Of a stretch of 64,000 nt of DNA, positions 24,308-34,610 are shown one piece after another. A program made the translations under genes and the position numbers. Within the stretch, counting starts at the first letter, position 1, and the number at the start of each line of letters is the position of its first letter. A model generated the notes under the pieces. The model was not told where the DNA came from. It was given only the letters and a program-made list of their open reading frames with translations, and searched no databases. Source of the stretch: Homalodisca vitripennis (taxonomy: Eukaryota; Arthropoda; Insecta; Hemiptera; Cicadellidae); NCBI RefSeq assembly GCF_021130785.1, contig NC_060211.1, positions 124,569,001 through 124,633,000 on the forward strand, in the 5' to 3' direction.

Positions 24308-27300
24308 TCACTGAAGAAGTTCGCCGTACACGATGTTCTTCGCGTAGGCGACTTCATTGTGTACCCTTTCGGGGCGGACGAGGACAACGATGTCTTCCGG
24401 ACATCGAACTCTACTGAGCAGGACGTACAGCTGGCCATGAGTGAAACAATCAGTGCGAAGATCGACTCCGACCTGATCTATCGTCTGACCTTGGCTCTTG
24501 TGGCCGGTCATCGCGTATGCTAGCATCAGAGGAAACTGACGTCGACGGACAAGTAACGGCGAACCTTCAACGATCGCGAACCTAAAGATTATTCTAGGAA
24601 TACCGATAGGTTGCGCGTCGTGAGGGCGTCTGACGGTAATCAACCGATTGGTTATAGCCGTCACAATGACCTTAGTGCCGTTTACAAGGCCGTCAGCGAT
24701 ATTTAGATTCCTCATGATGAGGCACACTGAGCCGATCTTAAGTCGCAGCACGTGATCAGGAACACCCTTGCCTGTAGCCTGGTTCAGTAGAGGGACTTCA
24801 ACAGCCAGGTTGTCATCGTTTTCCCTGTCCACAGTGTCGGCGCTTCGCAGCTCATGAAGGCGACCGTCAACGGAGTTCAATATTATGTCGTTGATCTCCC
24901 TGACGTTCACGTTCAGAGTCGAGAGGATCGCACGACGAGCACACTGATCGGGATCGCGGAGTACGTCGGCAGGAAAGACTGTAGAGATGAGGACTTCTAA
25001 TGCTGTGACATATCTCACCTCGGCCAAGGGAATAAGTGTGTCACTCTCTCTACCCTCCCCGAAAGTTGTGGACGGAACAGTGCCGTTGCCTACTGCGAGA
25101 AGGAATTCAGAGTAGTCAACGGAACTGCTCGTCCTGTGCGGTGTCGTCAGAGAGAAGACGTGGAACAGTCGCCACAGACGCGAAGACCGAAGAGAAACGC
25201 ACGCGACGGCATCTGCCGTTCGTGCCTTTACAACAACGGGAGCGATCTGCCGGAAATCTCCAGAGCACAGAAAGATCTTGCCACCGAATGGCTCATCGCG
25301 GTTCATGAGATCTCGTAGCGAGCGGTCGAGGATCTCAAAGATGTAGCGATGGGCCATCGGGGCCTCGTCGAAGACGATGAGCTGAGCAGCTCTGATCAAT
25401 TCTGCGCGCTGGGACCCGTTGGTAATGTTCCAAACGCCAGACCCGTCGCCCAGATCGAGCGGAAGCCGGAACATGCTGTGTGCCGTTGAACCACCAGGCA
25501 TGTTTCCTGCAGCGATGCCCGAGCTGGCGACGGCCAGTGCAATCTGACGACAACTACGCACGTGTGCCAGTATGACACGAAGAAGTGACGTTTTGCCATA
25601 TCCCCCGGGACCATCGAGGAAGATTACTCTTGAAGATCGGCGGTCACCGGGGTTGTCGAGAAGGGAACGCACGTGTTGCAGAACGCGTTTCTGGTCTTCT
25701 GAGAGCTTTTGTTCCCATTCCTCGACAATGGCCCGCTGTTGGTTCTCGCCATAGTCCAACAGCTCCCTTCCCACTTCCGTCGTGTCATCCTGCACGTCGG
25801 GGAGACCACAATCCACTAATGTCAATCCCTGCCGACGTAGACTGCGATCGATATCGATCAAGGAGAGTGTATACGCTCTTTCCGGGTCAAGTGGGCTCCT
25901 TTCCAAGTGGTCCTCGCAAAGGGTGTCACGGAAGGAATCCCACAGAATTGCTGCAGGAGCACCCATATTGCAAAGGAGCACGAAGAATGAACGAAGCCTC
26001 GAAGCGACCATGAACCCAGAAGCCTCTCGCAGCGCTTCGCGGTACTCATCCTCGTCTTCAATCAAGCCGAGCTGACGACAAACCTCCTGGAACGTACGGC
26101 ACTCAGGACCACCGCGTGACAGGAGGTCGGTGTAGCCGCGACAAGGTGTTGATAAGAGAAGCATCCGAAGGTAGTAGAGTTCTCCACGATTAGGCGAGAC
26201 CCAAAAGACCCTACATACCTTCCCTCCACGCTGGCGAGGTGTGATGAAGTGTTTCCCGTCTTGATGTTCATATATCGGTTCTGTTTTTGGTCTTTTGTCA
26301 TGAATAATGTAGTTCTCAAAAAATGTCAGGTAAGTTAAATTGTCAAAAGTTTTATCAACAGGTCTGTTAAAATACAATATTAACTTGGAGCTTGATCTAG
26401 TTATCGCGGAGGTGAGATCACCGGGACGAAAACAGACGTGCTGTTTACCCTCAAGATGGACGGGTAGACACTCAACTGTTGGCTCTGACTTTGAGATTGG
26501 GAAGTCCAAGAGGCGCCAGCATGCGTCGCTTGCACCAACCATTCTCTTAGTTACATAGTGTTCTACCTCGTCCTCTTGTTGCCACAAAGGAGTGACGGTG
26601 ACATTTTGAAGTGATCCACCCTTCATCAGGTATTTGAATAGATACTTGATGACGCGACGGGTAGACGCAAGCTCCAAGTTAATGTGTGCTTCATACTTAA
26701 GCAATAGTGCGGCGTTATATGGAACCACCCATCCATCATGAACAGTAACAGACCTGTTGCGTGACTTGATTTGACCGGTATTTCTATAGTCCCGCCTGTA
26801 CTGAACAAATCCTCTATCATCCACGTGAGTTGTCTGGCATGAAGGCTTAGGATAGAACTTTGTGCAGTGACCCTTCACAGCGTCCCAGCACAGGAAGTCG
26901 GTGCGATGATCAGTGCCACAAGGACCGTGGATCATGTGCTGCAACACCAACTTCCTGAGTCTTCCACCGGCTTCTTCTTCTGAGGGGATGTCAGCGCGGA
27001 TTACAGAGTCGATTTCGTCTGCTTGTACTGGACCGTCTCCGTCAATCTTAAACACAATGTGGGCGTGAGGAAGGCCCCTCATTTGCATTTCGATGACGTA
27101 GACGATATAGTTCGTGCAGCCGAACATCGCCCCGCTCCGCAGATCTCGAAGAAGCTCGAGGAGTTTGATCTGGAAGACTCTGCAAGCCGTGCTAGGGTCA
27201 CTGCGTCCACTGCCGTGAGGACACGCTCTCTTGTTTTCCTCCCAAGTCGCACTGTACGTGAATGTTAGGAAGTACGTTGGTGAACCCAGGCGTGTGACGA

Positions 27301-29836
27301 GAGCCATCGCGTTCTCGTAATGAATCTTCATGTACCTGGGCCCACCAGTGAACGTACTTGGGAGGTAAACTTTGCCAGGCTGTGCCCCACCCTCACCTTG
27401 GACGGTCTCGTCTCCTGCTATGTCATCCCGAACCTGCCTTCCTGCCAGACAATCACGTTGAGCATCAATAAGTTCATTCAGCTGTCCTATCCGCATGGCA
27501 TTTTGGGCTGAAGACCTTGACTGGGAATATTTTATGAAACGAAGTCTCTCCTCTTCAAACCTCGCAAACATTTCGACCTGCCAAGCTTGAGAAAGACGGC
27601 CAAGATAAGAAAAACGAGGATTGGAGAGCAAGAGACAACGTGAATAGTTATATTGGGAAAGTTTTTTCCCGTTATTATCCAGCATGCCAATGTGCCAACC
27701 CAAAGTGCCTTGCGGATAGAGAAGTGGGTACTGGAAGGGCTCCATCAGAGGACTAAAGAGATCGATGGTAGAAGGTCTTCCAGCCCCCACTTTCCAGACG
27801 GTGAGCCTACGAGGCTCAGTGACTGCGTCATCACAACTAAGCACGGCGTGCACTTCAATACCTCTTTGCCTGTCACCAAGAACATTGCCATGAGTAGCTC
27901 GACTTGTAATCTGGAATTCTAAGTGAGCGTTTACCAAGGGCTCATCACTTAACCGCCGGAAGTCATGGACATAAGGGTTTAACGAATCTAAATAATTTTT
28001 AATTTCGTCCACTGTGGCGGCATCAAGTGATCTACTAATGGCAATGTTCCTGCGTTCTTCGCCATCGTCGATGTAAAGGCGGCACCGATTTACGAATTGG
28101 ACGTCACCGCCCGCAGTAACAAACCTTTGGCCGGGGGCGTCCAAGCTGTACACCTGGTGATACATCCTCCCTTCGATTTTGAAGAATGAGAGGCCACTTG
28201 GGTGCCGGTATCCGCCAGAAATTTCGAGGGCACAGAGAGCAAAGAGGTCATTGTAAGCACGCGCTCTGTCGAGGAAGCGTCGGTTAGAGTAGAATGGTGC
28301 ATTGAGAGGTGGTATTTTGTTCACATTGTATGCTCCCTCTACACAACACCACTTCTTTCTATCTTCTTCTTCCGCGAACAGAGGTGCTTGGCAGTGAGGG
28401 CAGATAAATACGTCATCATTCCAAAGGCAGGTTTTCTTTAGCTTGTAGCTGTTAACATCGTAAAGCAATGCACCACTCCAATGTGCCATTGGTCCATGGG
28501 CAACGATGAGCCGAGCAAGTGAAATTGGCAAGTGACGAAGTTCGGCTAGCTTAGGATTTAACAAACGGAACCCCTTAACTCTTCCCCGACATGTTTCCAC
28601 ATTTTGTTTGTAGTAGCGCTGAACAGCTTCTCTGTTGACTTCAGGACGCTTTTGACTGTAACGGTGGACAGCATCTCTGTTGACTTCAGGATGCTGTTGA
28701 CTGTAACGGTGGACAGCATCTCTATTGACCTCAGGGCGCTGTTGACTATAACGGCGGACAGCATCTCTGTTGACTTCAGGATGCTGCGCGTCGTATCGGC
28801 GAACAGATTCTCTGTGGACTTCAGGATGCTGTTGGCTATAAATACGGACTGCTTTCCTGTGGACTTCGGGGTTTTGTGCTAGATATTTACGATTTGTGTC
28901 ACGAGTTATTTTAGGATTCCGCTGAACGTATCTTTTGCTCGCCTCTCTCACTTGCTCGTCTCTCGTTGTTGTGAATGTTTTAGGGCGTCCACGACGTATT
29001 TTCTTCGGTCTTCCAATGGTTTTACATTTAATCACACTTTTTAATGGGGATAAAATTACCTTAGGGATATTTTTAACTGTGGTATATTCAAAATAATTTT
29101 CATTGTGGCGTTTAGACCGTGTATTACATGCTAGTGGTTTAATTTCGAATGTGTCTGAATTTATCTGTACCGGTTCACTGTAACTAAGGGCCGGCATAGA
29201 AAATCTTAATCTAGTTACACTGAACTGTCTCACTGACCCATCCAGAGCAGCATTTGACAACAATAACGCGGCCAGTGCTGAATAGTTCTCGCACTGGAAG
29301 AGGCGGGCAAGGTTATTTTGGTCATCAGCCAAATCGTACACTCTATCCTCGTTCACTGGATGAGGATCAAACAAGTACAGCTGTCCCTGGGAACGCCAAA
29401 AAGCAACTGTAACCGTTTGTCCCGTGAAGAGAAACCCAGTGTTTTCTAAATCCTCGGCCATCAAACCCTCCAAAACATTAGACAGAGATAAAATACAGTC
29501 ACCCATATCTCCCACTGCCAAAGGATACAGAGCGTCGTGCACAAAGGAATTTTCTACAACGGATACGGACTGTTCATGAATGATAAAATCGGTAGGAAGT
29601 TCATCAGGAGACAAATACCGGTTTCCACCCATGCGATTCTCATCTCGCAATGTATTGTAAATACGATCACCAGTGATGAGAATCGTATCGATAGCCGCTG
29701 TAGAAAATTCCAATCTAAGAGTCTTCCAGGCAAGGGCACAAGCAGAAATCGCAGTGCACTGGGAGTTTTTGCTCGTCGGAAACAACTGCTCATTCCCTTG
29801 ATGGAAAGAGCCCTTAGCAACGCAATAAAAGGACAT
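24308..29836 (-). CDS. Helitron Rep/helicase with N-terminal C76-like cysteine protease
   Basis: This intact 1842-aa frame encodes the likely rolling-circle transposase of unit C. Residues 1-210 resemble the herpesvirus-tegument/C76 type of papain-like deubiquitinase. They have FHQGN near 11-15, a candidate nucleophile Cys27 after Gln26, and LFDPH at 155-159 with candidate Asp157 and His159. Two AT-hook-like GRPKK/RGRPK motifs lie at 275-286. Eight 15-residue repeats (PEVNRDAV-RYSQ type) fill about 300-420. A CxxC...CC zinc-finger-like segment is at 479-498. The HUH Rep domain shows FLTFT at 856-860, HAH at 924-926 and KYLFKYLMKG at 1064-1073, with Tyr1065 and Tyr1069 as the nicking pair. The Pif1-like SF1 helicase shows GPGGYGKT (1409-1416), FDEAPM (1489-1494), GDFRQ (1526-1530), TGHKSQGQT (1777-1785) and YVLLSR (1804-1809). 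The frame is open for 19 more codons upstream, without Met, to a stop at 29894-29896. A short 5' exon is therefore possible. Confidence 0.95.
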   Translation of the reverse strand: MSFYCVAKGSFHQGNEQLFPTSKNSQCTAISACALAWKTLRLEFSTAAIDTILITGDRIYNTLRDENRMGGNRYLSPDELPTDFIIHEQSVSVVENSFVHDALYPLAVGDMGDCILSLSNVLEGLMAEDLENTGFLFTGQTVTVAFWRSQGQLYLFDPHPVNEDRVYDLADDQNNLARLFQCENYSALAALLLSNAALDGSVRQFSVTRLRFSMPALSYSEPVQINSDTFEIKPLACNTRSKRHNENYFEYTTVKNIPKVILSPLKSVIKCKTIGRPKKIRRGRPKTFTTTRDEQVREASKRYVQRNPKITRDTNRKYLAQNPEVHRKAVRIYSQQHPEVHRESVRRYDAQHPEVNRDAVRRYSQQRPEVNRDAVHRYSQQHPEVNRDAVHRYSQKRPEVNREAVQRYYKQNVETCRGRVKGFRLLNPKLAELRHLPISLARLIVAHGPMAHWSGALLYDVNSYKLKKTCLWNDDVFICPHCQAPLFAEEEDRKKWCCVEGAYNVNKIPPLNAPFYSNRRFLDRARAYNDLFALCALEISGGYRHPSGLSFFKIEGRMYHQVYSLDAPGQRFVTAGGDVQFVNRCRLYIDDGEERRNIAISRSLDAATVDEIKNYLDSLNPYVHDFRRLSDEPLVNAHLEFQITSRATHGNVLGDRQRGIEVHAVLSCDDAVTEPRRLTVWKVGAGRPSTIDLFSPLMEPFQYPLLYPQGTLGWHIGMLDNNGKKLSQYNYSRCLLLSNPRFSYLGRLSQAWQVEMFARFEEERLRFIKYSQSRSSAQNAMRIGQLNELIDAQRDCLAGRQVRDDIAGDETVQGEGGAQPGKVYLPSTFTGGPRYMKIHYENAMALVTRLGSPTYFLTFTYSATWEENKRACPHGSGRSDPSTACRVFQIKLLELLRDLRSGAMFGCTNYIVYVIEMQMRGLPHAHIVFKIDGDGPVQADEIDSVIRADIPSEEEAGGRLRKLVLQHMIHGPCGTDHRTDFLCWDAVKGHCTKFYPKPSCQTTHVDDRGFVQYRRDYRNTGQIKSRNRSVTVHDGWVVPYNAALLLKYEAHINLELASTRRVIKYLFKYLMKGGSLQNVTVTPLWQQEDEVEHYVTKRMVGASDACWRLLDFPISKSEPTVECLPVHLEGKQHVCFRPGDLTSAITRSSSKLILYFNRPVDKTFDNLTYLTFFENYIIHDKRPKTEPIYEHQDGKHFITPRQRGGKVCRVFWVSPNRGELYYLRMLLLSTPCRGYTDLLSRGGPECRTFQEVCRQLGLIEDEDEYREALREASGFMVASRLRSFFVLLCNMGAPAAILWDSFRDTLCEDHLERSPLDPERAYTLSLIDIDRSLRRQGLTLVDCGLPDVQDDTTEVGRELLDYGENQQRAIVEEWEQKLSEDQKRVLQHVRSLLDNPGDRRSSRVIFLDGPGGYGKTSLLRVILAHVRSCRQIALAVASSGIAAGNMPGGSTAHSMFRLPLDLGDGSGVWNITNGSQRAELIRAAQLIVFDEAPMAHRYIFEILDRSLRDLMNRDEPFGGKIFLCSGDFRQIAPVVVKARTADAVACVSLRSSRLWRLFHVFSLTTPHRTSSSVDYSEFLLAVGNGTVPSTTFGEGRESDTLIPLAEVRYVTALEVLISTVFPADVLRDPDQCARRAILSTLNVNVREINDIILNSVDGRLHELRSADTVDRENDDNLAVEVPLLNQATGKGVPDHVLRLKIGSVCLIMRNLNIADGLVNGTKVIVTAITNRLITVRRPHDAQPIGIPRIIFRFAIVEGSPLLVRRRQFPLMLAYAMTGHKSQGQTIDQVGVDLRTDCFTHGQLYVLLSRVRCPEDIVVLVRPERVHNEVAYAKNIVYGELLQ
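28577..28945 (-). repeat. 45-bp minisatellite coding a 15-residue repeat array
   Basis: About eight in-frame 45-bp units encode the P-E-V-(N/H)-R-(D/E)-(A/S)-V-x-R-Y pattern. Prolines fall at residues 308, 323, 338, 353, 368, 383 and 398, exactly 15 apart. The central units are nearly identical and the outer ones diverged, which indicates recent expansion. The array follows two AT-hooks and is strongly basic, so a DNA-contacting linker is plausible. Confidence 0.9.
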
Positions 29837-30690
29837 AGTACCGTAAACAAGCGAATAATCACAAGAGTTAGAAGAAAAATTTAACTTAGAAGACTAATGT
29901 AGAGATGTTCCAACAATTCAAAGCCAAAGAATGTTTAGTATCCGAAAATTCCTCCGTCCCTATCTACGAATTTACGAAAGGATCAGCCTCTGTTTCACAC
30001 GGCCTAAGGTACTCTGTTACGTACCGTACAGAGCTAGGCGAACCCTGCATTTCAAGTATAGTAGATAGGGATAGACTCAGTTTTACAACGTGAACCAAAC
30101 TTTTAACTTTGATGACGTATTGTCGCTTAACCGTTGAAGATATAGTAAAAAGTGACCGGACATTTCTTGTAGGAAATATAATTTGTTTTGGGTGTTCTGC
30201 CCTCAGAATTTTGATATAACCTCTAGTTAGGCCGCCATTTATTATTTACTAAAAGTCTGTTCAGTAAAAACAGCATTCCGTCCCTATCTATTAATTTTAT
30301 ATTATTCTGATTTTCAGGTTAACCGTTAAAGATACGGGAAACGTACAAAGGACCTTTTTTGTAGATCTACTCATTTTCTAACAGACAATGGAAACACATT
30401 TGAGCTATTGATGATCGTTCGGTCGCGACCGGATCAGAAGTAAGATGTTGTTGAAAAATCGAACAAATATTTTTGTTCAATAGCGTTTTTTCGGCCAAAC
30501 CAATGGAGATAGAGCAAAAAGTCACTTGACCTTTTTTGTAGATCGTGTCAATTAGTATTAAAATAAAATTTTTATTTTGTGCTGCAATTAAAAGTTTGGC
30601 CGCAATAAAGCCCAGAAAACAAAATCTCAGGTAAAACTTAAAAAATCAATACTTTAAAATGCGTGATGCGGCCAAACCATCGAGGATAGG
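29837..30690 (-). promoter_or_regulatory. 5' leader of the unit C Helitron (regulatory role inferred)
   Basis: This is the immediate upstream region of the Rep-helicase. It holds no other coding frame of note and runs into degenerate 178-bp modules (about 30100-30690). I could not identify a definite TATA box or initiator. The promoter role is inferred from position only. Confidence 0.3.
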
Positions 30691-31200
30691 GTAAATTGCA
30701 AATTTGGGGATAAGAGGGATTTGGTGATTGGTAAAATTCGGACATGAGGTCATGCCAGGAAATTTCCTGGGGGTGGGGGATAATGTTACCAGGGGTTAAG
30801 ACATCAGGGGGTTTAATTTACTCAGGATGTTATGTGGTCTTACCAGGTAATTCCCGAGGAGGGGGCGTTAAGAGATTTGGTGATTGGTAAAATTTGGACA
30901 TGAGGTCATGACAGGAAATTCCCTGGGGGGGGGGTTTAATATTACCAGGGGTCAAGACATCAGGGAGTTTTATTTACTGAGAAGGCCATCTGTTCATACC
31001 AGGTAATTCCCGGGGGGGGAACGTTAAGATATTTGGTGATTGGTAAAATTCGGACGTGAGGTCATGCCAGGAAACTCCCTGGGGGGGGGTTTAATGTTAC
31101 CAAAGGTTAAGACATCAGGGGGTTTAATTTGCTCAGGAGGTTATCTGGTCATACCAGGACATTCAGGGGGTGGGGTTAATGTTACAAGGTATTAATGACA
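30690..31200. repeat. G-rich degenerate minisatellite in unit C
   Basis: About four copies of the 'attggtaaaattcggacatgaggtcatgccagg ... gggggg ... acatcaggg' module occur here. It is closely related to the blocks of A, B and D. Confidence 0.75.
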
Positions 31201-31439
31201 CATTTGGGTTTATTTTAGAGGGTGTTTTGTCTGTGAACGTAATAAAAATTCACTCTATCCCCTTCTACTATTGACGCTTAGCTAACGCTCAGCCAATTTC
31301 CAATGTGGAGTTGTATTCACCCCTTAACCTAGCAAAGCAAGTGCAATCTGAATCTGGAATGAATTACACAAATATCGGCCACATATAAATGAAACATCTC
31401 CAAAAATTGCTAATTCACGATAAATAATTTGCTTTTAAG

Positions 31440-32290
31440 AGAGTTTTTTCAGGCTTACGGAAGGACACACAAAAAAGGTGCGTGGGCTTTTTTGTAAATT
31501 TAATCATTTTCTGGTTATCAAAAATTTAATATTCAAGCTACAACCAATAGTTCGACCGCTACCGCCTCCAGAAACAGAAATCTCATGTAAAAATGACAAA
31601 ATGTTTGCATTTAAACACGTTTTGCAGCCAAACCATTGACGATAGGGCAAAAAGTAACTACAGCCTTTTTGTACATCACGTGATTTCCTAATTCCAGTCT
31701 TCAATCTGTTTTGGGCTACGATCAACGGTTTGGCCGCAATGGATAACTGAAACTAAATTTCCACGTAAAATTTACAAAAATGTTGCACATAATCACATTT
31801 TTTGGCCGAATTAATAAAGATAGGGCCAAAAGTGACTGGAACTTTTTTTTAGATCACATAATTTTATAAGTTGCTCTTTTGTTTTGTTTTGAGCTGTGCC
31901 TAATCGATTGGCCGTTATCGGGCCCTAAATCTAATTTTGCATAGGAAAATTACACAAATTTTGCACATAATCGCATATTGCGGTCATACCGATAGAGATA
32001 GGGTAAAAAGTCACTGGACCTTTTCTGTAGATCTCGCAATTTGCTAATTTGATGGGTCAATCAGATTTGAGCTACGACCTACCGTTCGGCCGCTATCGGG
32101 CTCGAAACTTTATTTCAAGCGAAAAAATCTCTGGAATGTCAAATGTTCGAGCGTTTTGTCGCTTAACCATGGAAGATAGAGCAAAAAGTCACTGGACCTT
32201 TTTTATAGTTCACTTCATTCCTGACCATGAATTTTTCGTCAGATTTGAGCTAGCTCCAACGGTTCGCCCGCTATCGGGCTTAAAAAAAAG
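31440..32290. repeat. 178-bp modules in the 5' region of unit C
   Basis: The 'gatagggcaaaaagtcactgg ... ctttt ... tgtagatc' module recurs at about 31640, 31815, 32000 and 32175. This segment aligns by eye with the equivalent regions of A, B and D. Confidence 0.75.
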
Positions 32291-32529
32291 GCCAGCAACG
32301 GTAAAAAATGCGCGTTTTTTTTAATAATTTTTTTGAGGGGTTTAAAAGTAAAAATGTCCAGTTTTCAGACTTTTCCTCCGGGTCATATTGCAAAAGGTAC
32401 CTGCATGCCAAATTTCAAGTTTCTAGCACTTCTAGAACTATGTTAGAATTTGTATATATCTGTCAGTCAGTGAGTGAGTGAGTGGTTTCACATGCGGCTG
32501 TATATTATATGGGACTCGCCTTCGGCTCG

Positions 32530-32548
32530 CTGGGGGCTACGCCCCCAG
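32530..32548 (-). terminator. Helitron 3' hairpin of unit D
   Basis: Same 19-nt hairpin as in units A-C, 15 nt from the junction with the 5' end of unit C. Confidence 0.85.
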
Positions 32549-32799
32549 GCCCCCATGATGTAGGCTTGCAAATTCGGAGATTAGCGGATAAATTTACGCT
32601 TGCAAATTCGGGGATCAGCGATTAGTTCCGAGAATTATAATTAGAATCTGTTTATTTTGATTTTATCCCTGGATTTCAGCTACGACTTCTCGTTTAGCCA
32701 GGACATACCATTGAAGAGGAGTCTGCACTGGTTAGCTATTGTGAAATGTTTAGTGTAAATATAATAAAACACCGACTCTAAGTCAGTATTATAAAATTG

Positions 32800-33480
32800 C
32801 TTAGGGAGTATAATTTTCTCAGGAGTGTATCTAGTCATGCCAGGAAATTCTCTAGTGGGGGTTTAATGTTACCGGTGGTTAAGTCATCAGGGGATTTGAT
32901 TTACTCAGAAGAGTATCTGGTTATACCTGGTAATTCCAGGGGGTTTAATGTTAAGACACTTGGGCCGCTTTTGGAGGGTGTTTGTTCTGTAAACATTCAG
33001 GAGTTAATCTAGTCATGCCAGGAAATTCCCAGGGGTGATAATGTTACCGGGGGTTAAGACATCAGGGGGTTTAATTTCCTTTAGGAGGTTATCTGGTCAA
33101 ACAAGAAAATTCAACGGGGGTGGTTAGTGTTACCGGGGGTTAAGACAACAGAGGGTTTAATTTACTCAGGAGGTTTTCTGGTCAGACCAGAAAATTTCAG
33201 GGGGGGGGTTAATGTTACCGGGGGTTAAGACATCAGGGGGTTTAATTTCCTCAGGAGGTTATCTGGTCAAACAAGAAAATTCTAGGGGGGGTTAGTGTTA
33301 CCAGGGGTTAAGACAACAGAGGGTTTAATTTACTCAGGAGGGTTTCTGGTCAGACCAGAAAATTCCAGGGGGGTTAATGTTACCGGGGGTTAAGACATCA
33401 GGGGGGTTTAGTTTATCCTGGAGGTTATCTGGTCATACCAGGAAATTTCCGGGGGGGATAATGTTACCTGGGGTTAATGA
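32800..33480. repeat. 85-bp G-rich minisatellite in unit D
   Basis: The anchor GTTACCGGGGGTTAAGAC or a close variant occurs at about 33043, 33129, 33214, 33298 and 33379, spaced 81-86 bp. Units include the short palindrome TCTGGTCAGACCAGA. G-runs of 5-9 bases separate the units. Confidence 0.85.
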
Positions 33481-33699
33481 CACATGGGCCTATTTTAGAA
33501 GATGTTGTGTCTGTGAACATAGTAAAAATTCACTTTATCCCTATATACTATTGACGCTTAGCTAACGTTCAGCCAATTTGTAATGTGGAGTATATTCCCT
33601 TGTTAACTGGATTAGCGGTATTCAGGGAAAGTTTATGTCCGAGCATTAGATTAGGGATCTTGGAGTTAAAAGAATACCTATTTTATCGAATTATCCAGA

Positions 33700-34610
33700 T
33701 TTAACCAAAGTTTTGAATTTAAAGGCATTTTGCGGCTAAACCGTTAGAGATACAAGAAAAAGTGACAAGACCTTTCTTGTCAGAAATTTAATTTTGTCTT
33801 TCGATTATGCCATCAGATTTAAGCTACGACCTATAATTTAGGCAGTACAGAGCTTAGGACAAAAGACTGCACTGGGCAGTTTAAAAATGTCACGTAAAAC
33901 TTAAAAAATCAATACTTAAAACGCGTTTTGCGGTCAAACCAATGGAGATAGAGTAAAGAGTTACTGGCACATTTTTGTAGATCACCTCATTTCCTAACTC
34001 CAACGCTTGTCTTATTTCGATCTCAGACCAATGGTTTCGCCGCTATCGAGCCCGAAAACAAAAGTTTCACGTAAAAATTACAAAAAAATTGCACATAATC
34101 ACGTTTTTCGGCTGAACCACTGGAGGTAGAGCAAAAAAGTCACTAGACCTTTTATGTAGATCGCGCAATTTGCTAATTTGATGGGTCAATCAGATTTGAG
34201 CTACGACCTACCGTTCGGCCACTATCAGGCTCTAAACTTTATTTTAAGCAAAAAAATTTCTGGAATGTCAAACATTCCCGCGTTTTGACGCTTAACCACA
34301 CGAGATAGGACAAAAAGTCACTGGACCTATTTTGTAGAGCACTTCATTCCCCACTAACTATTATTCATCAGATCCGAGCTACAACCTACGGTTTAGACGC
34401 TACAGAGCCTCAAACGAAAATCTACAAGCGAAAATCGTCAAAATTTGACAATATTTTCGAATTTGAGAGCATGTTTCGGGTGGCCCGGTAGAGATGCGGG
34501 GAAGTATAATGTGCCCATTCTGTAGATCATAAAATTTGCTAAAACCCCTTAAAAATTAGATTTGAGCTACTACCTACGGTTTAGTCGCTAGACGGCTCGA
34601 AAGCAAAAAA
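33700..34610. repeat. 178-bp modules in unit D
   Basis: The 'aaccnntggagatagagcaaa ... agtcactngacctttt' phrase recurs at about 33750, 33945, 34118, 34305 and 34490. This matches the organisation of unit A. Confidence 0.7.

Larger units (their letters stand above)
22557..32514 (-). mobile_element. Helitron unit C, autonomous
   Basis: This 9958-bp unit has the 3' hairpin end at 22557-22590 and the 5' end at about 32485-32514 (minus strand TCCCATATAATATACAGCC). It carries the intact Rep-helicase frame at 24308-29836, a 1.75-kb 3' region made of two tandem-repeat arrays, and a 2.7-kb 5' region of 85-bp and 178-bp modules shared with A, B and D. An uninterrupted 5.5-kb frame indicates recent activity. 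Its 5' terminus differs from those of A and B at positions 3-10, so the array is not made of identical copies. Confidence 0.88.

Noticed and set aside
24215..29884. Many plus-strand and alternative-frame open frames of 60-142 codons opposite the Helitron gene
   Set aside because: They are shadows of the GC-richer Rep-helicase coding sequence and have no domain signatures of their own.
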